Below are positions 25,501 through 36,300 of a stretch of 64,000 nucleotides of DNA, one piece after another. The DNA is taken from contig NC_135997.1 of NCBI RefSeq assembly GCF_048128805.1, positions 5,210,116 through 5,274,115 of the forward strand, written 5' to 3'. The stretch comes from Centroberyx gerrardi (taxonomy: Eukaryota > Chordata > Actinopteri > Beryciformes > Berycidae). A program made the position numbers and the translations under genes. The notes beneath the pieces were generated by a model. The model was not told where the DNA came from. It did no database searches and worked only from the letters and a program-made list of their open reading frames with translations. The stretch's first letter is position 1. Every line of letters begins with the position of its first letter.

Positions 25501-28500
25501 ATATAATTTTATTTAGTTTTACAAGTAGATGGGACAGTTTTGTCTGTTTGTAATGTTTATTTTCATTTATGTTTTAAACACTTAGTTTTTGTCTCACTTC
25601 TGGCCATTCCATAAACTTGTACCTATCTCCATCTCTTTCTCATTCAGAAACACACACAGACACTCACACACACACATAAATAAACAGGCAGACAGATACC
25701 TGGGAGGCAAAGGGGTCTGGCAGCTCCTTTCCCTCCAGGGGCCAGTCCAGTGAGGCAGGCAAGAGGGCTGGTGGTGGCTGGGGGACGGGACCACAGTCTG
25801 GCAGGGCTACAGTCTGAGGAGGACTGCTGCTCCCATAGAGGAGAGCTGCCACTGGGCTGAACACACACACACAAACACACATATTTAACTGATTATTTTT
25901 CCATGTGGTTAGTTTTAAAACATAATTCCTGAGGTATTGGCTCACGTTGTTTCAAATTGGTATTCTTTGTTTTGGTGTTGTGCTGCAGTTTTGGTTTGGT
26001 GATTATTCTGAATAAGTTTAAATGTAAGTGGTTACAGCGGTGAGACGTGCCATGTCTTTGTGCATAAACGCCTCCATCCAGCAATGCGTACTGACCTGAG
26101 GCCCTGTGTTTCAGGTGGGAGGTAGAACGTGGGCAGCAGGTGGGCGGGGGGGACACTGGGGAACTCATGGGCACAGTCAGACCTCCGAGGCCACAGCATC
26201 GTCTGGATGTCCTGAAGCCAAAACACACAAGCATACACGTGTTATTAAGTGTATGCAGGAAAGCTGAATGGAAATGGAAGAGTAGTAATATTGAATGTTC
26301 AGTTCGATATTGCAGTTAAGGTTGCAAGGTTAAGGTTTTCAAGCCTTGTTACTGAAAGCTACCATAACCATAGAATTCAATTCAATAACACCCAACACTC
26401 TCCTGACTGTAAAAGTGTTTTGATTTGCATTACCAGGAAAAGTGAGAACATATCTCAGATTATGCAACCTAATAGTGATTTGAATGTAATTCAGCAGTTG
26501 AGCACTGCTTTAGTTTCTTCTTCCAGCACAAACAACACTTTTGGAGGTAGTATCTCATGCAATACTCATGTCCCTTCGAGATACAGTATAGTACAGACTA
26601 GACTTCTCAAAGAGGCTTGCAACCAGTTCAGAATGCAGAAGCTAGACCTTTAGAACTGAACCTAGAACAGAGAGGAGAAATCATAAAACTCACATTACCT
26701 TGGCTTCTTTTTTATTTAAGAATCATTTGCAAAATTGTATTAATTACTTTTAAAGTGACAAACGGCTTAACCCATCTCATATTATAGAACTTTTAAACTC
26801 CCTATGTATAGAAGCGTAAATTTTGATCTACACACAAAGCTTTTCTTTTACTGTCCTCAAGTCCACATTAAAGACAAAAGGTGGTTTCCTTTTGTTTTTC
26901 CTTTAATATTAATTGTGTTTAAATGTGTAGTCCTAAAATAGGCACACAGGCACATACACTTTTCACCCAACACATGCAAAACACAAAACAAAAGCAGATG
27001 TAGTTCTGTCTTGCCTGTGTGTAATCCTGGTGGTTGCCCCAGAGGGCAGCAGCAGGGTCCTGGTCTCCAGACACAGAGGGGTGGAGCTGAGGGCTCGCCG
27101 CTGTCTGGTTGGAGCCATGCTCAGACACCAGGGCCACACTAGAAGCCACAGACACCTCCTCCCCAAACTATAAAAAAAGATAGAAAAATGACAGAGGAAG
27201 AGAAAAGAGCTTATATTAGGTAATTTGTCAAGAGGAAAGTGACCACAGCTTGCCTAAAACACTGGTATGGGATCTTATTTCGACTTTCCTTTGTGTTTGT
27301 TCTTCTATAAATGTCAACTGAAACCTGGACGACAAAAGCCAAGTTCTTCTCATTGCCAGTAGAAAGTTTGTCAATGTGAATATCCTTTCAGTATTTGCAC
27401 CATCTACAATGTGGGACATTTAGGCCCAAACCATTCAGCCTACGCCTACAGTACACCATTACAAAATAGATGAGTGAGGGAGATAGAACAGGGAGATTTT
27501 TTTTTACATATTCTACATAGATGAGAAAGTTTTTATGTGAACACTCCAATAGAACTTTGCGCAATCACCGCAATTTCATGTTTTTATTTATTTTTTATTC
27601 ACATTGGAGCTCTTTCAAAAAAGGAAAACCACTAGTGAAATCTATCATCCTCCAAGGAAAGAGGTCAAATATAAAAAAATAAAAAGATTTTAAAGTTGAC
27701 ATGCTGCTCCTCTTCAAATAAGAGCGACATTCATGTATTTTATCATGTTTTTTGTATCTGAGTCCGTGTGCCTATGTCTCTGTGTGTTCTATGTTTTATC
27801 TGGCTGCAAGACAAATTTCCCCTCAGGGACAATAGAGTTAAAGTTGAAGTTGATGTGAAATGGAAGTTGAAAGGTATGTCGCCATATTGCTAGTATATTG
27901 CATATTGCTATAGTGTTGAGGACAGTAGAAAGACAGAAAACAAAAGAACAAAGTAGATTAATTAAAATTACATGGTAGCATCCAACTCATGGTTACATAT
28001 GGATGCACAAAGGGGACAAAGTAATAACAGAAACACAGGTGTTACAGCGATAATGATAGTTATTGTCTCAACCCCGCGGTAAGCCTCCACATACTGCAGT
28101 ACAGCAGTAATGCGATGATGAAAAACCTCTCCCCTTGGGTGTTTCCCATCGTCTTTATCATCTCCTACATCATATGCCAGTCAATTTTCTTCAACCAAAG
28201 GCATCCCACCACACAATGCAATGTTGCGGAGCATGCAGCACGCGGCAGTAGGCTAATTTGGCATACTATAACAAGACATGCTTTGTAACACGTGCAATCC
28301 CAGTAGAAATCAGTGCTTTCTGGTTTTACAAATCACATGAAGAGTCTTTGGCTTTGCCCCTCTTACTACTCACTACTGATTTGCATATTCATGAATACAG
28401 AGTCCACCCACTGTAACTAAAAGACAAAATTGAGCAGTCCTCTTTCTCTACAAAAAACTAATTATACTAAAATGTGTTTTTAGTCACTCAAACCTGGTAG

Positions 28501-31500
28501 ACTGCAAAGAAATAGTCATCTGTGAAATGATGAAAATAAGCATTTATTATCATTATTAAGGCTTTAACACTCATTCAAGCTTGCTTCTCTAACTTTTACA
28601 TTACTGTGGTCTGTTGTAAGCTATTCATCATCACCCTCCTCGTAAACATCACGTCCATAAGTAAAATCTCAAAGACTCACTTGGACATAGTGGACATGTT
28701 CAAACAGATCGCCGCGGTGATAGCGCACAGGCAGGTCAAAGGGACAGAAGAGGCTGCGCTGCTGCTGGCCCAGACGACACATCTGATGGTTCCCTGAAGC
28801 ACACATACATAGACACACTTCCCAGTTGAGTCACATTTCTCAAGTTTCAACTGCTTTGCCAATACTGTTCTGTTAGTCCTATCGTTATGCTGCACTCTTG
28901 TTTAAGTTAATTTATACATCACCTCACGAGAAGCACTCTGTAACTTTGAATGCAGAACACCAAAGCACACATAACTACGGTAACCCTGTCCTGCTTCCAT
29001 GCTTTCTCCCCATAGCCATCTGTATTTTATCTACCACAAGACACTCTTCCCTCCTTGACCATCTGAAGGAGTCAGCAATGCTTCTGTTAGGTAACTATAG
29101 GTATATACAACCTAAATAAGTGTTAAACTGGCTTGCGAGAATACAAGCAATGCTCATGTTTGTTACAACTGTTCAAAATGCTATCTTGCCCCAGTCTGGG
29201 TACTGTGGGTGATCTGGCATCTCACCCAGCTGGGCCTCCTTGGCCATCTGGGTCTCATGGATAATGTTGCGCAGGATCTGCTCTTCTTGCAGCAGCTTGT
29301 GTTTGTCCAGCGCCTCCTGCTGGCGCAGGTAGTGGTCGTGCTGCTTCTGGTACTCCTTCAGCTCATTCAGTGTCCGCTGCAGGGACCTACAAATGAATGG
29401 AGGAAGGATAGTCACGATCATCAATATAGCACATATGCAATGTCTTCGGTATACTAGTAAGCTGGTACACCTGATCGTTTGCAGATAGTTTGGACATGTT
29501 CAGCTTTGCAACTGTCCTCAAACCATGTTGAACCTCTAACCGCTGTAATATTTTTATTTTGTGTAAAATGTGTTATAATTCAATGGATGCAACCAGAGTA
29601 TTGAAAATGAGAGTGTGTATGTGTATGTTTGTGTGTGTGTTGGGAAGTTTGGCTCCTACCTGTGCTGGGCTTCAAGGCGCTGCTCCAGCTTTTGCTGACA
29701 GAGCACAGCATGCTTCCTCCTCAGGGCCTGCTCAAAGCCTGGCTGGGCCTGCAGTGCCTGCTCATAGCACAGCACTGAGTGGTTGTATTCCCCAAGCATC
29801 TGGTCAGACCAGGGAGAGAAGAAGATACACACAGACCGTGGATAGAAGAGAGGTTAGACACTGGTTTGTTTCATGCAGAAATCACATTGCAAGTAAAAAA
29901 AACTGCAAACAGACTAAAAATATGTACATAGTACTACACATTTGTATAATGCTGCAGGGACGCAAGACTAGCACGTGGGTTTTGCCTGGTAAAATTTTCC
30001 AGCAAATTGTCTCCTGGATATACTGACCAGCAGAATAAAGTTGCCTATAGTTGGATTTCACCTAATTTCTGCCAATAGAGCCCTGAAACTCAACATTAGA
30101 TGAGATGACAAAAAACAGCATTAATAAAATAGCCACCAGTGTGTGTGCACATCTCCCTCCTGTAAGCTACTGTAGCAACAGCAGGCATGAAAGAACAGGA
30201 GCACGCTGTCCAATCTACCAACTGATGTTACAGTTTTCTGTCTTCCCCATCTTGAGCTTGTTCATCAGTTGAAAAAACAATGTTTCTCAGATGAAAACTA
30301 GGCTTTGTCAAAATAGGAAAAGAGCTATACAAGACTTACTTCAAGAACTCATGCGCAGAGAGGGGAGGTAAAGTTAAAAAGCCTTTATTTCAAATTAGGC
30401 ATGTCTAGGGCAATAAAAACACTGACTGATTTCGACTGTGCAGGGTCTTCCTCGGGGTGTAGTTGGAGAGAAATTAGACTTCATTTCATTTTACTTCACC
30501 AACTTTCAATTAGCTAAACTATTCTTACTAACACTTGAAGATTAGCACTGGTGGATCAGGACGAGTGGACAGCCGAGAGAGCGGGGCTGCCTAAGAGACT
30601 GAAAGCATATCTCTATGTGTCAAATTCATGCTGTTCTGACATATCCCGTTGATCCTTGGAACACTTTTGTTTTCAAATAGCTTTCAATTGTTGGCTACAA
30701 AGCATTGTTAAGCATCAAGTTTCATAAGCTCTTATTTTAACATATGCACACACATATTGCTAGGCCATACTGATAAGGATGGAATTCTAACAATTTGTCA
30801 AACAGAAATCCAACCATAAATGTTGTATTTTCCTGAAAGCACAGAGGGGACTATATGTGATCTGAAAAGCATCAAATCCTCACAGTCACTTGAGAGCAAG
30901 TGAAAGAAAGTATCCTGAATAAATAAAAAAATTGCTGCAGTGGCAAAATGAAATGCTTACATCTTTGACTTTTGACAGAAGACATGACAACTAGGTGTCT
31001 GGGATGTTTGTGGTGTAACAGGGTTCCAGTGGCCTGAATTCAAGGGACTATTACAAACACTTGCAGCAGCCATCTTGGTCGGCATAACCTGGTTTCCACA
31101 AGGTTCGATAACAACAACTAACAGCCATCTTAGCTGTGCGAGAACACACTAGAAACTCAATGAAAACCTTTCATCAATACGGAAGGACTAAATGCCTGGA
31201 ATGGGACAAATTCTGGTCCAGTGTTTGTTCACGATATGAAACTTATATCCACATACATTCCACAAAGCTTTGTACATATTCATTTGCAGTTTAAATGCTT
31301 ATCGGTGTATATCTCAACAAAGAAATGCCTTAAGGATAATAACTGTAATATATGCCTGTTTGGTTAATCATGTAAACTGAGGTTTGAATACACAACGTTC
31401 TACTGCAACTAATTGAATTGTCTTACACTTACAGCATAAATGTTGCCTAGGGTGTAGTGGCTGGTGAAAAGATCGGAGGTAAGGTCCAGGGCAGCATGGG

Positions 31501-31819
31501 CTAGTATCGCAGCGTCTGCCGAGAAGTGGGCGCGGTGCAAGATGTTGGCCATGTTGACCAGGGCTACATCCTTGTGCTGCCTGTAAGAACCACACAACAC
31601 ATACACACGGCATGAGAAGGTGGGCACCCATGTGGCCCAGGTGCAGTCTCACCCAGGAAACAAAAGTATACTGGTGCAGTGGGCTAGTGAGCAGAGTTAC
31701 AGTACCTTGGGGAGAAATGCAGAGCACGCACCACACAGTCCACTGCCCTCCGTGGCTCGTTCTTCATACGCCAGTAGAACGATGCCAAGTTATACAGCAC
31801 CCAGGACGACGAGTTCTGG

Positions 31820-31888
<69 letters not shown>

Positions 31889-34800
31889 CTTTCAATCTGA
31901 TGAAGGGACTAATTGTTTCTAAACATGTGGCAAAAGAACCAACACTCCATGCAATGGTGGATTACATTTTTGGGACATATGAAATCTTAGTCTGTATATA
32001 TTTTCAAGCGTTTTTAGCTCTAAGGACCGCAATGTCGGTCAGTCGCTCTGTTCACCACTTTCGGTCACGTGGGTGAAAAAAGGGAGTTCGATTGCAGACT
32101 CTCAATCGGGAGAACGGTGTTTGATTCTCGGCAGGAGACTGTTAGTCTTGTTACACCTAAAAGTGTCTGTCAATGCAATTTTGCTGCAGTGGTCAATGTA
32201 TCTCTGTCACATGCCTAATAGCGCATACTCGCTGACACTCTGAGGCCTATACTGGGGATGATAGTTGCTTCAACATTTTGGCTTCCTCAACCTGTGATAA
32301 ATCCACATGACTTGCATTCAAATGTAGACACACAAACATCCCACAAATGACTTTCTGCTCCCCAAACACTGATATTTCAATGTTTTTTTTTTCTTCATGT
32401 TTTACCATTTCTATAACAACTTCCCTGAAATGTCATAATTCTGTGGAATTATGTGAGGCAGTGTGGTGGAAGCAGGCCTTACCCTTAGTAAGCCCTGATG
32501 GATGCGATGGCCCACCTCGTCAATGCTGCGACCCAGCTTATGAGAAAGCGAGCTAAAGATGGGATCCTCCTTAGAAAGCAGTGGGGAGGTAAGGTTTGCC
32601 CTCTCCTGCACACCCTGGACCAGACAGGAGAGAGAGGGGATTCACTGTATGGTTTAGGGGTGTAATCACTCCCTGTTGTGCATAAGCGCACAACTCATCA
32701 GCCATAACCCAGACGAGAGTTAAAATGCTTCCAGTCAAAAACACTTCTGCTTTTGACTGAACTCACCACAGCTAGCAGAATGTCCAAATGTTTTAAAAGC
32801 AGATAATTTAGCCACCAGCTTCTGAAGCAACCACACTTTCTGTGGCTGTGCAGCTATATACAAATAAATAATTGTGATGGACTGGTGACCCCTCAAAGTA
32901 TGCTGGGATAGGCTCCAGCTCCAAGTGACCCTCAATAGGAATAAGCAGGTACAGTATGTGAATGAATGAATGAATGAATGAATGAACTGTGACAGATATG
33001 TCTGAGGAAGATTTTCCACTCTGAGTTGTCTACTGTATTTATGGATACTTGCCCATAGAAACTTGCCTGTCCAGAAAGCATTGTGATGGCTAAAGACATT
33101 GGCAAGAAGATGGTAGTATAGTTTGGCCTTTACTCACCCTGAGATGCTGGAAAGCGTGGATACTATAAGGTAGCTCAAACACTTTGGCACAGTCAGGCCT
33201 TTCTAGATCTGGGGGCAGAGGTGACCGGGAATCCACATACTCCTCAGGGCTACAATCGAAAAACATTTCACTTCAATTTAGATGACAAGAGCAGCAAAAC
33301 AATCCAAAAACATTGGAATAAAACTACAGGAGTAGGTGATCCAGGAAAAAACAAAGAAAATCAAAATGCTGTGCTGTTACAGTATTGTAATCTGCTAGCA
33401 GTGCAAAATGGTTGATGACGTAAAATTAATCTGTTCACATTATGGCATGGCAGACAAAGATCTCCCATATACATTTTTGATTGGCATGTAAAATCATAAC
33501 AATCTGCAAGATAAATGGCATCAATATCCGAGCAACACCCATCCACAGCAATTTGGAGAAACTGGGTGCACTCGTTTAAGGGTGCCCAGTACCCTTCAGG
33601 TCACGTTACAAGTGACACGCTGTACAAAAACACTGCAGACTTGACAAGAGCATGGGCACAACATGTTTGCTTTTCTTTTTGTTCTGCTGCTGACCTGATG
33701 TCTTTGCTCTCCAAGGAGATGTAAGTGCCGTCGTACAGGTCCAGGTCTCCCAGCGGTACCTTAGCCATGACACAGTCAGCATCCTCTTTGTAGTGTCTCT
33801 GCTCCAGCCCTGTGTCCCTGTCCTCATTCTCCTCAATGTGGATCTTCTGTGCCACCAGCTGCTTCTGCATGACAACAGCCAGAGACAGTGAATCAGTGTG
33901 GAGTGATAAGCACGTTATTTGATTGGTTACAGAAGAAGTGATATGCTGGGAATACGGTCTTTTGTCCAGTGGTAGAAAACACAAGTAAAAAGTAAAAGAG
34001 CACTTTTTTCCCATATAAGTGAGGTGCAGGTATCTCTGTTCAACACAAATTAAAATTCAAGATAAGCAATTTAACCTCCAGTGTTAGGGAGATGAAGCAT
34101 TTAAGACCAATATGAGCTCCCAGATGTAAAAGACATCTGTGGCAGCCTCCTAATAACCCCTTGCTTTTCCACCCATGTTGTCAACATCAGCAGGAATTCA
34201 AGTCTTCATGGAGACCATTGTTTCCTATGATAACTTCTCTGCTCATGCCAAAATCCCAGAGTGGCACACGCACCTCCAGTTTCTTGAGGTAGTTAACGCG
34301 AGTCTCCTGTCTCATGAAGATCACAACGTCATGTGGGTGCTTCAGATTCAGCGGAGAGTCGACCTGTAACAACAACGTGTTAAGGATTGACAGACAGTAC
34401 TGCAAAGCAAGTCCATGTCAAACGTCCCATGGCAATGCAGATAGATGACAAAGAAACACATTCACCCAGCTGGCTAAATCTAAACAGCTTTCAATATCAG
34501 AGTTTTATTAGGTCATGTTGTCCGCAGAAATAGCTGACACTGCCTATCCAAGTCCAATCCCAGATGTGCTTTCAAACTTAGCCAGTCAGCCCCAGCGCTT
34601 CCAATACAAACACACTCGTTGTTCTTTCAATGTGAACGTAACAGACTGCTGGCAGCTGGCACTGGATAACTTCACTGATAAGAGGTAATCAATGCTGACG
34701 CTGAATTGGGCCTGAAATATTTTGGTCATCTTGACCTCAAACACCTAATGTTAACGTCAGTGTTAGGTAGCTAGCCGGTAAAAGCTTACGGAGTTAGCTA

Positions 34801-35187
34801 ACCAGACTACCCCTTGTTTAATGTTACGTTCACGCAATATGTCACGATACCGATGCTGACAAATGAGTCATGTTTACGTTTACCTAGGTAGCTAAAACAA
34901 TGTTAACACACCATCTATCAAAAGCGTTACTCCAGGTTACCGTTAGCAAAATTAGCTTTAATAGCTAGCCAGCTAACGTTAACGTTAGCAGGTCAGTGAG
35001 TTAGCTATCATACTTGTTGTTGAATTTTTCCATCTTCCGTGACAACCCAGTGGGTAGTAGCTCCTCCGGAGTCTACTAGAAGTATGCAAAGAATGATGAA
35101 AATATTCCCCTGAAAAGAAGACGTTTTTCGCGAGACGTTGACACGATGGGGCGAAGACTCAGGACAGATCTTCCTGAGGTCCGCCAT
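13530..35187 (-). CDS. ttc17: Tetratricopeptide repeat protein 17, 25 coding exons
   Basis: Exons: 35187-35014, 34363-34274, 33864-33695, 33249-33138, 32614-32483, 31815-31706, 31580-31433, 29799-29660, 29386-29226, 28793-28681, 27167-27015, 26211-26096, 25856-25700, 25389-25318, 24886-24662, 24064-23845, 22000-21878, 21280-20985, 20444-20291, 20152-20032, 18750-18591, 17550-17467, 15786-15667, 15473-15330, 13661-13530. All phases join without a break into 1208 residues (human 1141). Residues 28-42 are hydrophobic. [41 protein letters not shown] and ITEHIDFATP match vertebrate TTC17. TPR blocks lie near residues 227-355, 617-770 and 1078-1205, with a charged coiled coil at 355-412. The ATG at 35187 (AAAATGGCGG) is preferred over an in-frame ATG at 35268 because of context and family length. 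TTC17 is reported to act with C2CD5 in actin polymerisation and ciliogenesis. Introns after exons 11 and 23 are GC-AG. Confidence 0.95.
13812..14120. repeat. Dispersed repeat, copy 1 (interrupted)
   Basis: Starts 'ccttcgccaag', resumes at 'ggaggttatg' (13901) and ends 'cttggcggaggtctgcgctc' plus 'tccgagtgcccttctagttt'. A second copy with the same head and tail occurs at 55324-55580. The ends are mutually inverted (cgccaagg / ccttggcg). Bases 13823-13900 look inserted: they read like a teleost SINE/LINE 3' tail, with 'aataaataaaggt' and a long A-run. Family name not recalled. Confidence 0.6.
14126..14535. repeat. Long inverted repeat, 89-bp arms
   Basis: Left arm 14126-14214, right arm 14447-14535, spacer 232 bp. 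The reverse complement of the right arm matches the left arm at 78 of 89 positions by eye. Shared blocks include 'gtgtagcttcctggccatga' and 'attctctgttatctgt'. It is transcribed within the last ttc17 intron, where it could fold into a long hairpin. Confidence 0.85.
20509..20920. mobile_element. hAT-type MITE with 8-bp target duplication
   Basis: Left end TAGGGATGAGA and right end (reverse complement) TAGGGATGGGACGATATA form short terminal inverted repeats. The flanks are identical 8-bp direct repeats GATAAAAC at 20501-20508 and 20921-20928, diagnostic of hAT transposition. The subterminal regions carry cgattcgat/atatcg motifs typical of teleost hAT MITEs. At 412 bp with no coding frame, it makes up most of ttc17 intron 18 (20445-20984). 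Confidence 0.9.
26590..26905 (+). mobile_element. Decayed LINE (L2/CR1-like) 3' region
   Basis: Plus-strand frames read QPVQNAEARP, then IICKIV.ITFK, then RLNPSHIIELLNS, and later STLKTKGG. This follows the order of the RT C-terminal tail in teleost L2 elements (LQ.VQNAAARL, RI.FKILLITFK, AP.YI.ELL, LKT.GDRAF). Stops and frame changes show it is dead. It lies antisense in ttc17 intron 11 and explains most of the open frame at 26249-26653. Confidence 0.55.
28060..28260 (-). mobile_element. Possible Harbinger-like transposase relic
   Basis: The minus strand encodes CMLRNIALCGGMPL, then an in-frame stop, then a D-rich stretch (DVGDDKDD). The pattern C.LHNIA...G.PL followed by acidic residues resembles the C-terminus of PIF/Harbinger DDE nucleases. 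Only about 60 residues are visible and no terminal repeats were found, so the call is tentative. It lies in ttc17 intron 10. Confidence 0.35.
30376..30462 (-). repeat. Retroposon 3'-tail-like fragment
   Basis: The minus strand reads CGAGGAAGACCCTGCACAGT, then CGAAATCAGTCAGTG, and ends AATAAAGGC. This form is common at 3' tails of teleost retroposons. Short, inside ttc17 intron 7, with no clear boundaries. Confidence 0.35.
31820..31885. repeat. (CA)n microsatellite at a ttc17 3' splice site
   Basis: About 33 CA units. In the ttc17 (minus) sense it is a (TG)n tract that ends only about 4 nt before the AG acceptor of exon 6 (31815), so the repeat takes the place of the polypyrimidine tract. Confidence 0.95.
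32874..32995 (+). mobile_element. LINE2-type 3' end with (TGAA)n tail
   Basis: Reads 'ggactggtgacccc', 'ctgggataggctccagctcc', 'gaccctcaataggaataagc', then '(tgaa)n'. This is the well-known 3' end of teleost L2-type LINEs, whose tail is a tetranucleotide repeat rather than poly-A. It lies in ttc17 intron 4 and carries no coding sequence. Confidence 0.75.
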
Positions 35188-35366
35188 TTTTCTGTCTCCT
35201 TTTGCACTGTGGTAGCAGATTGACGCTCTCCTGCAGTGACAAGCCTCCAACCAGGAGGCGGCGCTCACGGTTCAGGGAAGCTCCGCATCAGAACAGAAAC
35301 TCATCGGTGACGTTTAGAAAATGCAGGAAATTCTCTAGAAAAGTTCGAGACATTTTCAAGGCTAAG
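35188..35366. promoter_or_regulatory. Bidirectional promoter ttc17 / traf6
   Basis: Only about 180 bp separate the ttc17 start codon (35187, minus) from the donor site that ends the presumed traf6 5' UTR exon (35366, plus), so both transcription starts must lie very close together. The segment is CpG-containing and has no TATA box in an obvious place, as usual for housekeeping head-to-head pairs. AAAATGGCGG over the ttc17 start matches a YY1 site core. TSS positions are not determined. Confidence 0.65.
35300..35366 (+). other. traf6: Presumed traf6 5' UTR exon (noncoding)
   Basis: The first traf6 coding exon begins exactly after an acceptor (cccactag/ATG), so an upstream noncoding exon is required. 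The best candidate ends at 35366 with the donor AAG/GTGAGC, giving a first intron of 934 bp. The 5' boundary given is approximate. Confidence 0.5.
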
Positions 35367-36300
35367 GTGAGCTAATTAGCAGATATATCTACATCCACAG
35401 AAACAGTCATTGCTTTAATTCCTCAGTCGCTGATTCAGGTCGTATTTTTCTGGCTTGTTGTTTTGGACGGTAATTTCCTTTAACTCATTTTTTGAGTGTT
35501 TTCACTGGTTTGAAGTTGCAGTTCCGCATCAGGGGATCCGGGGATCAAGGGGCATGACCGACCACTCTGTTATATAGGGGCTTAGTTTGGATTCATTGTA
35601 CTATCTTGAACTAATTTGGCGACATTCTGCGACGGCTAGACAGTTTTAGTTGGCTGCTACTTTAATTAGGTAAAACTTCGGCAGCTTGTTAATTGTGATA
35701 TGGCCTTGTGTGAAAAGAAATGACGTTATTACCGACGATATAGGCGGTACCACATTTCAGGTGGAGTTTACACTACTACCGCTAACTGCCACTAATAGAA
35801 TGTAACGCTACTTACAACACTGCTACCATAGATTTTCTAGCCTAACATTATTGATATGTTTGTTAAGGCAATGTTGTTACATTGGTGATTATTCTAGTTC
35901 GCTAACAGCAAGGGTGTAAACATTATGGCCGTGTTGCACTCATGAGCTAAGCGCTTAATTGTAAAATTTGGTGATTGGTCATCCAGAGTCAGTTATGGGT
36001 AAATAGGAAGACCTTGTAGGAAGTCCTGGTGAGTATGACAGCCTATCTGTTCACTATTATGGCTACCTAGATAACATTATGAGTTATAGATGGTATGGCC
36101 AGTTACACAGCTGTACAGTTGTTATGAACAACTCTGTTTGCTGATACTATATGTAGTTCTTCATTGCTGAGAAAATTAGCAAAGGTTATGTCCACAGTAT
36201 ATTTCCCCATACTAGAAGGTAGTAGAAGGTATCCTAGTTGTATAAATAATGCTTTCTTGTCTTGTCTGTTTCACCTTTTTCTTTCTCTTTGTCCCACTAG

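Noticed and set aside
26249..26653. 134-codon plus-strand open frame in ttc17 intron 11
   Set aside because: The 3' part resembles the end of a dead LINE; no start context or splice sites.
32020..32125. tRNA or tRNA-derived SINE (B-box-like gttcgattgcag at 32088)
   Set aside because: No matching A box at the right distance, no cloverleaf, no acceptor stem pairing.
35014..35268. ttc17 start at the upstream in-frame ATG (35268)
   Set aside because: It would add 27 residues of Cys/His-rich sequence not seen in the family and would push the start into the shared promoter; the ATG at 35187 has much better context.
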